From the NCBI GenBank assembly GCA_022508865.1, contig JAFLUK010000067.1:1-8210 (forward strand): a DNA stretch of 8,210 nucleotides, read 5' to 3'. The stretch comes from Oscillospiraceae bacterium. Lineage in GTDB: Bacteria > Bacillota > Clostridia > Oscillospirales > Acutalibacteraceae. Positions 1 through 7,874 of this stretch are shown here, in pieces (positions within the stretch are counted from its first letter, which is position 1; each line of letters opens with the position of its first letter). Both the position numbers and the translations under genes were made by a program. The notes under the pieces are model-generated. The model was not told the DNA's origin. It did no database searches and saw nothing but the letters and a program-made list of their open reading frames with translations.

Positions 1-3000
1 GCACTGTTAAATTCCAAAATAATAATTTGAACATTACAATAAAACATGGCGGCGGGTCAATTTTAAAAGTCAAAAAGTTTGATAAGGAACTTATAAATCT
101 TGTTAAAGAGCAGTTTAATCTTAATATCACTGTAACCATTGACGGTGTAACGGAAATGGATGCGGATAATCAGGATTATATAGAAGAACAAAAAATTGTT
201 CAAAAAACTGTAATCAGACAGGAAGCAAATGCGGCGGCAAAAACCTATGCAATTGAAGAAAAACGCCTGAAAGATAACGCAGAGGAAAGAAAACAGAAAA
301 AAGAAGGCTCTATAGAGGTTAGGGAAGGAAAAAGTCTTTATCCACAGGTTAACCTGCAATGTTGCCGACCTTTGTACGGCAGAGTAATCAAAAAGCCCCC
401 TTCACCTATGTCTGAAATTGCTGTTGATACAGGAAAAATTGTTGTTTGGGGCGATGTGTTCAGTGTAGAAAAAAAGGTTACTCGCTCCGGAGATAAGCAG
501 ATTTTTAACATTCTGTGCACTGACTATACAGGCTCAACAAATGTAAAGGTGTTTAATGACTTGAGTTCCACCAAGGTGCTTGATGAAATCAAAAAGGGAA
601 GCACCATAATTGCAGAGGGCGATATTGAGTTTGACCGTTACGCGGGTGAACTTGTGCTGAATGCCCAGTCAATTGGCTTTACAGATAAAATTGATGTTGT
701 TGACAATGCAGCAGAAAAAAGAGTAGAACTCCATATGCATACAAATATGTCTGATATGGATGGTATAACCTCGGCAAAGGACATAGTCAACCGTGCCTAT
801 AAATGGGGTCATAAGGCGGTTGCAATTACAGACCATGGTGTTGCACAGGCTTTTCCCGAGGCTATGAATGCTGTGGAAAAAATTAATAAGGGCGAGAACA
901 AAATAAAGGTTATCTACGGCTGTGAATCATATTTTGTTGACGACTTTGTTTCTGCTGTAAGAGGAAATAAGGATGAAAGTCTTGACGGGACTTTTGTTTG
1001 CTTTGATATAGAAACCACAGGACTGTCACCAAATAATGAAAAAATTACAGAAATCGGTGCTGTCAAGATTGTAAACGGAGTTGTATCAGATACATTTGAA
1101 ACCTTTGTAAACCCTGAAAAGCCTATTCCTCAAAAGATAGTTGAGCTAACAGGGATAAATGATGCAATGGTTAAGGATGCTCCCAAGGAAGAAGAAGCAG
1201 TAAAAGCATTTTTGAACTTTGTTGACGGTGCAGTTGTTGTTGCACATAATGCTCCGTTTGATACGTCTTTTATCAGCAGTGTATGTAACCGAATGGGTGT
1301 GGAATATAATCTTACATCAATCGACACAGTTGCAATATCTCGTTGTATTTTGCCGGAGATAAAAAACTGCAAACTTGATACTGTTGCCAAATTCTTACGT
1401 CTTGGTGACTTTAACCACCACAGAGCAACCGATGATGCAGAAGTTCTTTCAAGAATATTTATTTCTCTTTGCGACAGACTACGAGATGACTATGAAGTTA
1501 AATCAACTCTTGATATAAATACCCATCTTAACGGTGCGGACCAAAAGAAATTACCTTCCTATCATCAGATTATTTTGGTGAAAAACCAGGTAGGATTAAA
1601 AAATTTATATAAACTTATTTCATACGGTCATCTTAAATATTTCTACAAGAAGCCCAGAATACCAAAATCAGAGCTAATCCGGCACAGGGAAGGACTGATA
1701 ATCGGTTCAGCCTGTGAAGCAGGACAGCTCTTCAGAGGAATAGTTGGCGGCAGGCCTTGGGCAGAATTAAAGGAGATTGCCTCATTCTACGATTATTTGG
1801 AAATTCAGCCCCTTGGCAACAATGACTTTATGATAAGAAGCGGCAAATACACAAAAGAGGATTTAATTAAATTCAACCGTACTGTTATAAGGTTAGGCGA
1901 AGAACTGAATATTCCCGTTGTTGCAACTTGTGACGTTCATTTTCTCGACCCTCACGATGCGGATTACAGAAAAATTTTACAGGCGTCTCGTGGCTATTCC
2001 GATGCTGACCAGCAGGCACCTCTGTACTTCAGAACTACAAAGGAAATGCTAAAGGAATTTGAATACCTGGGCGAGGAAAAGGCATATGAAATTGTAGTTA
2101 CCAATCCAAACAAAATTGCAGATATGTGCGACTTTGTCAGACCTATTCCTCCCGGTAATTTCCCTCCATTTATTGAGGGTGCAGAGGAACAGCTCAATTC
2201 TATAACATGGCAAAGAGCAAAGGAAAAGTACGGCGACCCACTTCCTGAAATTGTAGAAGCAAGACTTAATAAGGAACTTAATTCAATTAATACCTACGGC
2301 TTTTCCGTTCTCTATATGACAGCCCAAAAGCTTGTGGCAGACAGCGAGGCGCACGGATATCTTGTAGGCTCGAGAGGCTCTGTTGGAAGCTCCTTCGTTG
2401 CCACAATGTCGGGTATTTCCGAGGTTAATCCTCTATGTCCTCATTATTTATGCCCCAAGTGCAAGTACAGTGATTTTATCACAGACGGCAGCTATGGCTC
2501 GGGGTTTGATTTACCTCCAAAGAATTGCCCTGAATGTGGTGAGCCAATGGAGCGTGACGGACACGAAATTCCTTTTGAAACCTTCCTTGGTTTTAAAGGT
2601 GACAAAGTTCCTGATATAGACCTTAATTTCAGTGGTGAATATCAGAGTAAGTCACACAGATATACAGAAGAGCTTTTCGGTCACGATAATGTGTTCAAAG
2701 CAGGAACAATTGCAACCGTTGCAGACAAAACTGCAATCGGCTTTGTAAAAAAATATGAAGAAGAAAAGGGTGTAACACTGCACAAAGCAGAAGAACTGCG
2801 GCTTGCTGCCGGTTGCACAGGAATAAGACGAACTACAGGCCAACACCCGGGTGGTATGGTTGTTGTGCCAAAGGGAAAGGAAATTTACGATTTTTGTCCT
2901 GTTCAGCACCCTGCAAATGATATGAAGTCGGACAACATCACAACACATTTCGACTTTCACTCCATTCATGATACAATCTGTAAACTTGACGAACTTGGTC

Positions 3001-4040
3001 ATGATGCTCCAACGGTTTATCATTATCTTGAGCTTTTCACCGGAATCCCCGTAATGGATGTATCTATGTCCGACCCTGAAGTTTACTCACTGTTTACCTC
3101 GCCAAAGGCACTTGGAGTAACAGCAGAGGATATAGGCTGTGCAACAGGTACCCTCAGCCTTCCTGAATGTGGTACCAATTTTACCCGACAAATGATGATA
3201 GATGCAAAACCTACCTGCTTTGCTGACCTTATGCAGATTGCGGGACTTTCACATGGTACCGACGTGTGGCTTGGCAACGCTCAAGAACTTATTAAAAACG
3301 GCACCTGCACAATTTCCCAGGTTATCGGTACTCGTGACAGCATTATGACCTACCTTATGCACAAGGGCTTGGAGCCGGGGATGGCTTTTAAGATTATGGA
3401 AATTGTCCGTAAGGGTAATGCAACAAAGCTTCTTACAGACGAACACTTGAAGGAAATGCGAGACCATGATGTACCACAGTGGTATATTGATTCCTGTATG
3501 AAAATCAAGTATATGTTCCCAAAGGCACACGCAGCTGCTTATATGATTTCTACTTTGCGTTACGGCTGGTATAAGGTTCACAAACCACTTGCTTATTATG
3601 CCGCCTACTTTACTGTTCGTGGAGAAGATTTTGACGGTGCAACGGTAATGAAGGGCAGAGACGCTGTAATCAACAAAATGAAAATGATTAAGCAAAAGGG
3701 GAATGAAGCTTCAGCCAAGGAGCAGACAGAATTTTCCACACTTGAAATTATCAATGAAATGCTTGCCCGTGGCATAGAGTGTTTACCTGTTGATATTTAC
3801 AAATCAGAAGCCAAGAAATTTTTAATAGAAGACGGCAAGCTCAGGCTTCCGTTTATGTCCCTTGGAGGCATTGGTGAAGCCGCCGCCATTTCACTGGCAG
3901 AATGCGGAAAGAAAGAAAAATATCTTTCTATTGAAGAAATGATAATAAAAACCAAGGTTTCTAAAGCAGTCATAGAAACTCTCAAGTCTGTTGGTTCTCT
4001 TAATGATTTGCCTGAAAGCTCACAGATGTCATTGTTTTAG
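1..4040 (+). CDS. polC: DNA polymerase III PolC-type alpha subunit, 5' partial
   Basis: This is the replicative DNA polymerase of low-GC Gram-positives, with polymerase and proofreading activity in one chain. The reading frame is open from the window edge (first full codon at 3), so the start is missing. 1345 residues remain, against about 1440 in Bacillus-type PolC, so roughly 100 N-terminal residues are absent. Counting from codon 3: remnant of the N-terminal domain and a charged linker (1-130), OB fold (about 140-220), first half of the PHP domain (HMHTN from 244), inserted DEDDh exonuclease (FDIETTG with D335/E337, HNAPFD 415-420, H473 and D478), rest of PHP (CDVHF, H646), and the polymerase core. 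The core shows a zinc site of four cysteines (CPKC 817/820, CPEC 842/845), catalytic PDIDLNF (D871, D873), QHPGG (947) and KLDELGHD (D996). The chain ends in QMSLF, a sliding-clamp-binding motif. No frameshift is seen. The identification is essentially certain. Confidence 0.98.
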   Translation, partial: TVKFQNNNLNITIKHGGGSILKVKKFDKELINLVKEQFNLNITVTIDGVTEMDADNQDYIEEQKIVQKTVIRQEANAAAKTYAIEEKRLKDNAEERKQKKEGSIEVREGKSLYPQVNLQCCRPLYGRVIKKPPSPMSEIAVDTGKIVVWGDVFSVEKKVTRSGDKQIFNILCTDYTGSTNVKVFNDLSSTKVLDEIKKGSTIIAEGDIEFDRYAGELVLNAQSIGFTDKIDVVDNAAEKRVELHMHTNMSDMDGITSAKDIVNRAYKWGHKAVAITDHGVAQAFPEAMNAVEKINKGENKIKVIYGCESYFVDDFVSAVRGNKDESLDGTFVCFDIETTGLSPNNEKITEIGAVKIVNGVVSDTFETFVNPEKPIPQKIVELTGINDAMVKDAPKEEEAVKAFLNFVDGAVVVAHNAPFDTSFISSVCNRMGVEYNLTSIDTVAISRCILPEIKNCKLDTVAKFLRLGDFNHHRATDDAEVLSRIFISLCDRLRDDYEVKSTLDINTHLNGADQKKLPSYHQIILVKNQVGLKNLYKLISYGHLKYFYKKPRIPKSELIRHREGLIIGSACEAGQLFRGIVGGRPWAELKEIASFYDYLEIQPLGNNDFMIRSGKYTKEDLIKFNRTVIRLGEELNIPVVATCDVHFLDPHDADYRKILQASRGYSDADQQAPLYFRTTKEMLKEFEYLGEEKAYEIVVTNPNKIADMCDFVRPIPPGNFPPFIEGAEEQLNSITWQRAKEKYGDPLPEIVEARLNKELNSINTYGFSVLYMTAQKLVADSEAHGYLVGSRGSVGSSFVATMSGISEVNPLCPHYLCPKCKYSDFITDGSYGSGFDLPPKNCPECGEPMERDGHEIPFETFLGFKGDKVPDIDLNFSGEYQSKSHRYTEELFGHDNVFKAGTIATVADKTAIGFVKKYEEEKGVTLHKAEELRLAAGCTGIRRTTGQHPGGMVVVPKGKEIYDFCPVQHPANDMKSDNITTHFDFHSIHDTICKLDELGHDAPTVYHYLELFTGIPVMDVSMSDPEVYSLFTSPKALGVTAEDIGCATGTLSLPECGTNFTRQMMIDAKPTCFADLMQIAGLSHGTDVWLGNAQELIKNGTCTISQVIGTRDSIMTYLMHKGLEPGMAFKIMEIVRKGNATKLLTDEHLKEMRDHDVPQWYIDSCMKIKYMFPKAHAAAYMISTLRYGWYKVHKPLAYYAAYFTVRGEDFDGATVMKGRDAVINKMKMIKQKGNEASAKEQTEFSTLEIINEMLARGIECLPVDIYKSEAKKFLIEDGKLRLPFMSLGGIGEAAAISLAECGKKEKYLSIEEMIIKTKVSKAVIETLKSVGSLNDLPESSQMSLF

Positions 4041-4044
4041 GAGG
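4039..4044 (+). promoter_or_regulatory. Ribosome binding site overlapping the polC stop codon
   Basis: AGGAGG is a full-strength Shine-Dalgarno sequence. It shares two bases with the TAG stop of polC and lies five bases before the GTG at 4050. It decides the GTG start of the next gene and suggests that this gene is translated from the polC transcript. No promoter or terminator fits between the two genes. Confidence 0.85.
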
Positions 4045-4049
4045 ATAAA

Positions 4050-5258
4050 GTGAAAGATAAAAATAATGTAAAAAAAGGATTAATATATATTGCTTTTGCT
4101 GCCTTAATGTACCTTATTGTCAGCTATATACCATTTATTTTCGGTATTTTGGTAACTGCTGTCAGTGTACTCACACCATTTATCTACGGTTTTGTAATTG
4201 CATATATTCTTAAATTTCCATTTAATTTCTTTGAAAATAAAGTATACAAAAGAATAGGCTTAAAAAGAGAAAAGCTAAAAGTAATCAGAAAACCTTTGGC
4301 TATTTTATCTACTTATGCTGCTGCAATTGCTGTCATAGTTTTTTTGATACTGATTATTGTTCCCCAGCTTGTAAACAGCTTTGGCGAACTTTCCGGGTCA
4401 ATACCTGAATATGCAAAATCCTTTGAAAATATGGCACATCAATTTGTAGATTGGCTGAATTCTACCTTTGGATTAAACTTTACACTTGATGACGGTATGT
4501 TTGATTTTGTAAACAAATTCACATCAATGATATCAGGCGGCACTATTACGGAAACTGTAAGCAAATTTGCCACAAGTCTGTTCCCACAGGTTCTTACCAC
4601 AGCAAAGCTTGTGTACACTGGTGCTTACAATTGGATTATAGGCTTTGTAGCTTCAATCTATTTTCTTTCATCAAAGGATAAGCTCTGCTGTCAAATCAGA
4701 AAGCTTACTACCGCATATGCACCAAAAAAGTCACAGCCCAAAATTTTTGAAATTACAGAGATGTCCAACAAAGTTTGCGGTGACTTTATTATAGGTCGTG
4801 TAATAGATTCTCTTATTATGGGTATTCTTTGTTTTATCGTTTTAACTATATTCAGATTTGATTATGCAATTTTGATTTCTGTAGTTATTGCGGTTACCAA
4901 TGTTATCCCATTCTTCGGACCATTCCTTGGCGCAATTCCAAGTGCCTTTATCCTGCTTATGATTGACCCTACAGAGTGTTTGTGGTTCATTGTGATTATT
5001 GTTGCTCTTCAGCAGATAGACGGAAATGTAATAGGACCAAAGATTATCGGTGACAAAATTGGTATTTCGGGTTTTTGGATTCTGTTCAGCATTATTGTAG
5101 GCAGTGGCTTGTTCGGCATTGCCGGTATGCTTCTTGGTGTACCTGTATTTGTTGTTATTTATAATCTGCTTGGCAAGGATGTAAATAAGAAACTCCTTAA
5201 AACCAAGGAATATATTTCCAAAAAGCCTAAAGTAAAAGCTGACTCCCATGCTGAATAA
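4050..5258 (+). CDS. AI-2E family (UPF0118-type) membrane transporter
   Basis: A 402-residue integral membrane protein of the family named after the E. coli AI-2 exporter TqsA. Members include YdiK- and YtvI-like proteins; proposed substrates range from autoinducer-2 to sodium/protons, and the substrate here cannot be told. Hydrophobic segments lie at about 9-30, 32-56, 84-106, 187-207, 245-268, 272-305, 311-325 and 341-374. A mostly soluble stretch at 107-186 separates the N-terminal helices from the rest, as usual for the family. Hallmarks are NVIPFFGPFLGAIPS (284-298) and the C-terminal block QQIDGNVIGPKIIG (321-334), followed by GSGLFGIAGMLLGVPV (351-366). The tail is basic and probably cytoplasmic. 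The start is GTG with AGGAGG five bases upstream. Nine bases separate it from polC, so the two are probably cotranscribed, but no functional link to replication is known to me. Family assignment is strong; function is open. Confidence 0.92.
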   Translation: MKDKNNVKKGLIYIAFAALMYLIVSYIPFIFGILVTAVSVLTPFIYGFVIAYILKFPFNFFENKVYKRIGLKREKLKVIRKPLAILSTYAAAIAVIVFLILIIVPQLVNSFGELSGSIPEYAKSFENMAHQFVDWLNSTFGLNFTLDDGMFDFVNKFTSMISGGTITETVSKFATSLFPQVLTTAKLVYTGAYNWIIGFVASIYFLSSKDKLCCQIRKLTTAYAPKKSQPKIFEITEMSNKVCGDFIIGRVIDSLIMGILCFIVLTIFRFDYAILISVVIAVTNVIPFFGPFLGAIPSAFILLMIDPTECLWFIVIIVALQQIDGNVIGPKIIGDKIGISGFWILFSIIVGSGLFGIAGMLLGVPVFVVIYNLLGKDVNKKLLKTKEYISKKPKVKADSHAE

Positions 5259-5270
5259 AGGTTATATTAG

Positions 5271-5299
5271 TTGACAATAACTTTTTATTATGGTAACAT
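5271..5299 (+). promoter_or_regulatory. Predicted sigma-A promoter of the his operon
   Basis: A perfect -35 box TTGACA (5271-5276) is followed by a 17-base spacer and TAACAT (5294-5299), a 4/6 match to TATAAT. The -10 box is preceded by TG one base away (5291-5292), giving an extended -10. Transcription would start near 5306, leaving a leader of about 33 bases before hisZ. That is too short for a T-box or a peptide-type attenuator, so any control is more likely at initiation. The assignment is by pattern only. Confidence 0.65.
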
Positions 5300-5305
5300 A
5301 TTACC
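5292..5305. repeat. Inverted repeat GGTAA-CATA-TTACC on the -10 region; possible operator
   Basis: Two perfect 5-base arms (5292-5296 and 5301-5305) flank a 4-base centre; one more T-G wobble would extend it as RNA. The repeat covers the whole predicted -10 box and ends just before the predicted transcription start, the usual place for a repressor site. It has no T tract after it, so it is not a terminator. Short palindromes arise by chance in AT-rich DNA, so an operator role is a hypothesis. Confidence 0.35.
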
Positions 5306-5327
5306 GCGCTAAATTGTGAAAAATTCC

Positions 5328-5332
5328 AGAGG
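5328..5332 (+). promoter_or_regulatory. hisZ ribosome binding site
   Basis: AGAGG lies six bases (a run of T) before the ATG at 5339. This supports that ATG over the in-frame ATG at 5354, which has no comparable site. Confidence 0.7.
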
Positions 5333-5338
5333 TTTTTT

Positions 5339-6511
5339 ATGAGAAAAAATTTAATGATTACACCGGAGGGCACAAAGGACTATCTTTTTGAAGAATGTAT
5401 TACATCCGGTCAGATACAGGAAAAAATTAAAAAATGCTTTACAGACAGAGGATATAGTCAAGTTGATACACCTTGCATAGAGTTTTATGATTTATTTTCT
5501 ATGGAGGTTTCCGGCTATCCTCAGGAAAATATGTATAAGTCCACAGATAACAAGGGAAGACTACTTGTTATGAGACCTGACTCAACATTGCCAATTGCAA
5601 GAATGGCGTCCACCAGACTTAAGCATTACGAAATGCCTCTTCGGTTATTTTACGGACAGTCAGTATACAGAAATAATCCCACACTCCTTGGCAAAAGCAA
5701 TGAGATTATGCAAATGGGCATTGAGCTTATCGGAACAACAGGTAAAAAGGCAGATTTGGAAATTCTGACTACTGCAATCGACTGCCTTTCCTCAACTGTT
5801 GATGATTTCAGAATAGAAATCGGTCATGCCGGATTTTTCAATGCGCTTACAGAAAAAATGGATGTGGATAAGGATACTGTTGAAGCAATCCGTGGAAGTA
5901 TAGAAAGCAAGAATTATTCAACCCTTAATAATATTCTTGATAAAATCAATCCATGTCCCGAGGTAATTGCAATCCGTAAATTGCCAAGATTATTTGGCGG
6001 AGAAGAAGTTATTGAAAAAGCACTCAAGCTTTGTAACGGAACAAAGGCGGAAAACTCCCTGCAATACCTAAAGGAGCTTTATAATGAACTTTCAAAGCTT
6101 AATCTCGGAGACAAAATAACACTTGACCTTGGTATTGTACAAAAGACCAATTACTATAGCGGAATAGTTTTCACTGCATATCTCAGCGGAATCGGCGATG
6201 CCGTAATTTCAGGCGGTAGATACGATAAACTAATGAGCAATTTTGATTTCCCAACAGGTGCAGCTGGATTTGCAGTAAATATTGACCATCTTGTAGAAAT
6301 TAGTTTGAGGGACAAAAGAAAGAACGAAACACCTGTTCCGCAAATACTTGTATGTGCGGAGGATGGTTTTGAAATCAAGGCAATAGAAGAAACCAAAAGG
6401 CTTGTTTCAAAGGGAAAATCCGCAGTGTTCAGTACCTTTGAAAATAATAAGGATGCAAAGGATTACGCAGAAAAGGTTGGAATAAAAGAAATTATTATTA
6501 TAGGTGAATGA
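5339..6511 (+). CDS. hisZ: ATP phosphoribosyltransferase regulatory subunit HisZ
   Basis: A 390-residue paralogue of the histidyl-tRNA synthetase catalytic core. It has no aminoacylation role; it assembles with short-form HisG to give active, histidine-sensitive ATP phosphoribosyltransferase, the first step of histidine synthesis in the cytoplasm. Class II synthetase landmarks remain: PEGTKD (9-14), a motif-2-like RPDSTLPIARMA (79-90) and RLFYGQSVYRNNP (102-114), YYSGIVF (272-278), SGGRYDKL (291-298) and a motif-3-like GAAGFAVNIDHL (307-318). The synthetase signature GLDYYTG is changed to KTNYYSG, and GRxRQFHQ to GKSNEIMQ (118-125), which argues against a true HisS. Residues about 335-390 (QILVCAEDG onward) look like a shortened anticodon-binding-type fold, usual for HisZ of about 390 residues. 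The neighbouring short HisG confirms the call. The gene is first in the operon, with its own predicted promoter. Confidence 0.95.
   Translation: MRKNLMITPEGTKDYLFEECITSGQIQEKIKKCFTDRGYSQVDTPCIEFYDLFSMEVSGYPQENMYKSTDNKGRLLVMRPDSTLPIARMASTRLKHYEMPLRLFYGQSVYRNNPTLLGKSNEIMQMGIELIGTTGKKADLEILTTAIDCLSSTVDDFRIEIGHAGFFNALTEKMDVDKDTVEAIRGSIESKNYSTLNNILDKINPCPEVIAIRKLPRLFGGEEVIEKALKLCNGTKAENSLQYLKELYNELSKLNLGDKITLDLGIVQKTNYYSGIVFTAYLSGIGDAVISGGRYDKLMSNFDFPTGAAGFAVNIDHLVEISLRDKRKNETPVPQILVCAEDGFEIKAIEETKRLVSKGKSAVFSTFENNKDAKDYAEKVGIKEIIIIGE
6502..6507 (+). promoter_or_regulatory. hisG ribosome binding site inside the hisZ 3' end
   Basis: AGGTGA matches part of the consensus complementary to the 16S rRNA tail and lies five bases before ATG 6513. 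It contains the alternative GTG 6504, for which no upstream Shine-Dalgarno is seen. This favours ATG 6513 as the start, one base after the hisZ TGA. Confidence 0.65.
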
Positions 6512-6512
6512 A

Positions 6513-7145
6513 ATGCAGCCACTTAGAATTGCCCTTACAAAGGGTAGACTTGAAAAAGATACAATAAAACTGTTTCAAAAAATAGGATATGATTGCGACG
6601 CAGTTATAAATAAAGGAAGAAAGTTAATTTTACCTATTGGCAATGGTGAAATTGAAGTTGTTCTTGCAAAAGCAGCAGATGTTATCACATATGTAGAAAA
6701 CGGCGTGTGTGATTTAGGTGTTGTAGGCAAGGATACTATTCTTGAAAACGGTCACAGTTTTTATGAACTGCTGGACCTTGGATTTGGCAAATGTAAATTT
6801 GCTCTTGCCACTCAAAAGGGCAGGGATTTTTATGGAGGCTACAAGGCAATTACAATTGCTACAAAGTACCCAAATGTTACAAGAGCCTTTTTTGAAGAAA
6901 AAAATATGGATGTCCGTGTAATAAAAATTGAAGGTTCTGTTGAACTGGGCCCCTTAATCGGACTTAGCGATGCTATTGTTGATATCGTAGAAACCGGTTC
7001 CACTCTCAAAGAAAACGGGCTGGAGGTTATTGAGGATGTATGTCCTATCTCCGCAAGACTTATTGCCAATGTTGCAAGCCTGAAGTTGAGAAAAAAAGAA
7101 ATTGAGAGTTTGGTAGACTTGGTAGAAAAGGAGATTGATGTTTAA
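6513..7145 (+). CDS. hisG: ATP phosphoribosyltransferase catalytic subunit, short form HisG
   Basis: Catalyses ATP + PRPP to phosphoribosyl-ATP + PPi, the committed step of histidine synthesis. The 210 residues match the short HisG form, which lacks the C-terminal regulatory domain of about 80 residues found in the long form and depends on HisZ for activity and feedback inhibition. Motifs counted from ATG 6513: LRIALTKGRL (4-13), DLGVVGKD (67-74), VIKIEGSVELGPLIGL (136-151) and the PRPP-binding loop DAIVDIVETGSTLKENGL (153-170). Two starts are possible. GTG 6504 would add three residues and overlap hisZ by eight bases; ATG 6513 has the better-placed AGGTGA site and begins MQPLRIALTKGRL, close to the family's usual N-terminus. 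The junction with hisZ is one base, and the stop overlaps the hisA start by one base (TAATG), so translation is probably coupled on both sides. Confidence 0.97.
   Translation: MQPLRIALTKGRLEKDTIKLFQKIGYDCDAVINKGRKLILPIGNGEIEVVLAKAADVITYVENGVCDLGVVGKDTILENGHSFYELLDLGFGKCKFALATQKGRDFYGGYKAITIATKYPNVTRAFFEEKNMDVRVIKIEGSVELGPLIGLSDAIVDIVETGSTLKENGLEVIEDVCPISARLIANVASLKLRKKEIESLVDLVEKEIDV
7128..7133 (+). promoter_or_regulatory. hisA ribosome binding site within hisG
   Basis: AAGGAG sits inside the end of hisG, 11 bases before the hisA ATG at 7145. The spacing is longer than ideal, but the TAATG stop-start overlap allows coupling to hisG translation. Confidence 0.55.
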
Positions 7146-7867
7146 TGTATATTATTCCTGCAATTGATATTAAAGACGGTAACTGTGTACGCCTTACAAA
7201 AGGTGATTACGATACAGTACAAAAGGTAGCCAAGAATCCCTATATTGTTGCCGAAAACTTCAAAAAGGCCGGTGCAAAATATATGCATATGGTTGACCTT
7301 GACGGAGCAAAAGAGGGAACAATGAAAAATGCTGACTTAATCTGTGACGTTGCAAAGTCAAGCGGTTTGCTGGTTGATGTTGGCGGAGGCATCAGAAATA
7401 TGCAAGCAATTGAATATTACCTGAATCGTGGTGTAAATCAGGTTGTTTTAGGTTCTGTTGCTATTAAAGACCCCAAAATTGTTATTGACGCGGTACGTAA
7501 TTTCGGAGATAAAATTATAGTTGGCATTGATGCAATGGAGGGTAAGGTAAAGACAGAGGGCTGGACTGATGGAAGTGATATTTACTTTACAGAGCTTGCA
7601 AAAAGAATGGAAGATGTTGGTGTAGAAAAGTTTATCTTTACAGATATTAACCGTGACGGCACTCTTACAGGACCTAATCTTGTTCAGCTTGAGGTGCTCA
7701 GCCATTCCGTAAGTTCCGACATTGTAGCCAGCGGCGGTGTTTCTGATATAACAGATATCAGAGATTTAATGTCCCTTAATATTTTTGGCGCAATTTGCGG
7801 TAAGTCAATTTATGAGGGTACACTGAATCTTGAAGATGCAGTAATGGTTACACAGAGAAAAAAGTAA
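7145..7867 (+). CDS. hisA: Phosphoribosylformimino-5-aminoimidazole carboxamide ribotide isomerase HisA
   Basis: Cytoplasmic TIM-barrel isomerase converting ProFAR to PRFAR, the fourth step of histidine synthesis. The 240 residues match the usual full length. PAIDIKDG (5-12) carries the expected catalytic base D8, and VGIDAMEG (126-133) carries D129, aligned with the general acid of HisA. Phosphate-binding loops are visible as DVGGGIR (78-84), ASGGVS (195-200) and CGKSIYEG (218-225). FTDINRDGTL (165-174) is the conserved second-half motif. HisF is a close relative in the same fold, but the N-terminus IPAIDIKDGNCVRLTKGDY is HisA-type, and HisF would show a CLDV-like start. The start overlaps the hisG stop by one base. 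The gene lacks its common neighbours hisH and hisF, which supply and consume the surrounding intermediates, so those must be encoded outside this window if the pathway is complete. Confidence 0.97.
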   Translation: MYIIPAIDIKDGNCVRLTKGDYDTVQKVAKNPYIVAENFKKAGAKYMHMVDLDGAKEGTMKNADLICDVAKSSGLLVDVGGGIRNMQAIEYYLNRGVNQVVLGSVAIKDPKIVIDAVRNFGDKIIVGIDAMEGKVKTEGWTDGSDIYFTELAKRMEDVGVEKFIFTDINRDGTLTGPNLVQLEVLSHSVSSDIVASGGVSDITDIRDLMSLNIFGAICGKSIYEGTLNLEDAVMVTQRKK

Positions 7868-7874
7868 TCTTATA

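Noticed and set aside
27..29. TTG at 27 as the start of polC
   Set aside because: The frame stays open to the window edge, no ribosome binding site precedes the TTG, and about 100 residues of the PolC N-terminus would be missing. It is an internal codon of a gene cut by the window edge.
3249..3695. Minus-strand open frame of 148 codons inside polC, and similar antisense frames of 60-135 codons elsewhere
   Set aside because: All lie opposite strongly conserved coding sequence, have no ribosome binding site that I can support, and give cysteine- or serine-rich translations with no recognisable domain. They are shadows of the real genes.
5257..5285. Hairpin AAAGGTTAT / ATAACTTTT followed by T residues, as a terminator after the membrane protein gene
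   Set aside because: The 9-pair stem has a single G-C pair and one G-T wobble with an 11-base loop, so it would be weak. It also overlaps the predicted his promoter -35. Not convincing as an intrinsic terminator.
5259..5338. T-box or other riboswitch ahead of the histidine genes
   Set aside because: The whole gap is 80 bases and the predicted leader about 33 bases. No T-box specifier stem or conserved T-box bulge could fit.
5339..6511. Histidyl-tRNA synthetase (HisS)
   Set aside because: The signature GLDYYTG and the arginine-rich motif-2 element are altered, the length is 390 instead of about 420-430, and the next gene is short-form hisG, which needs HisZ.
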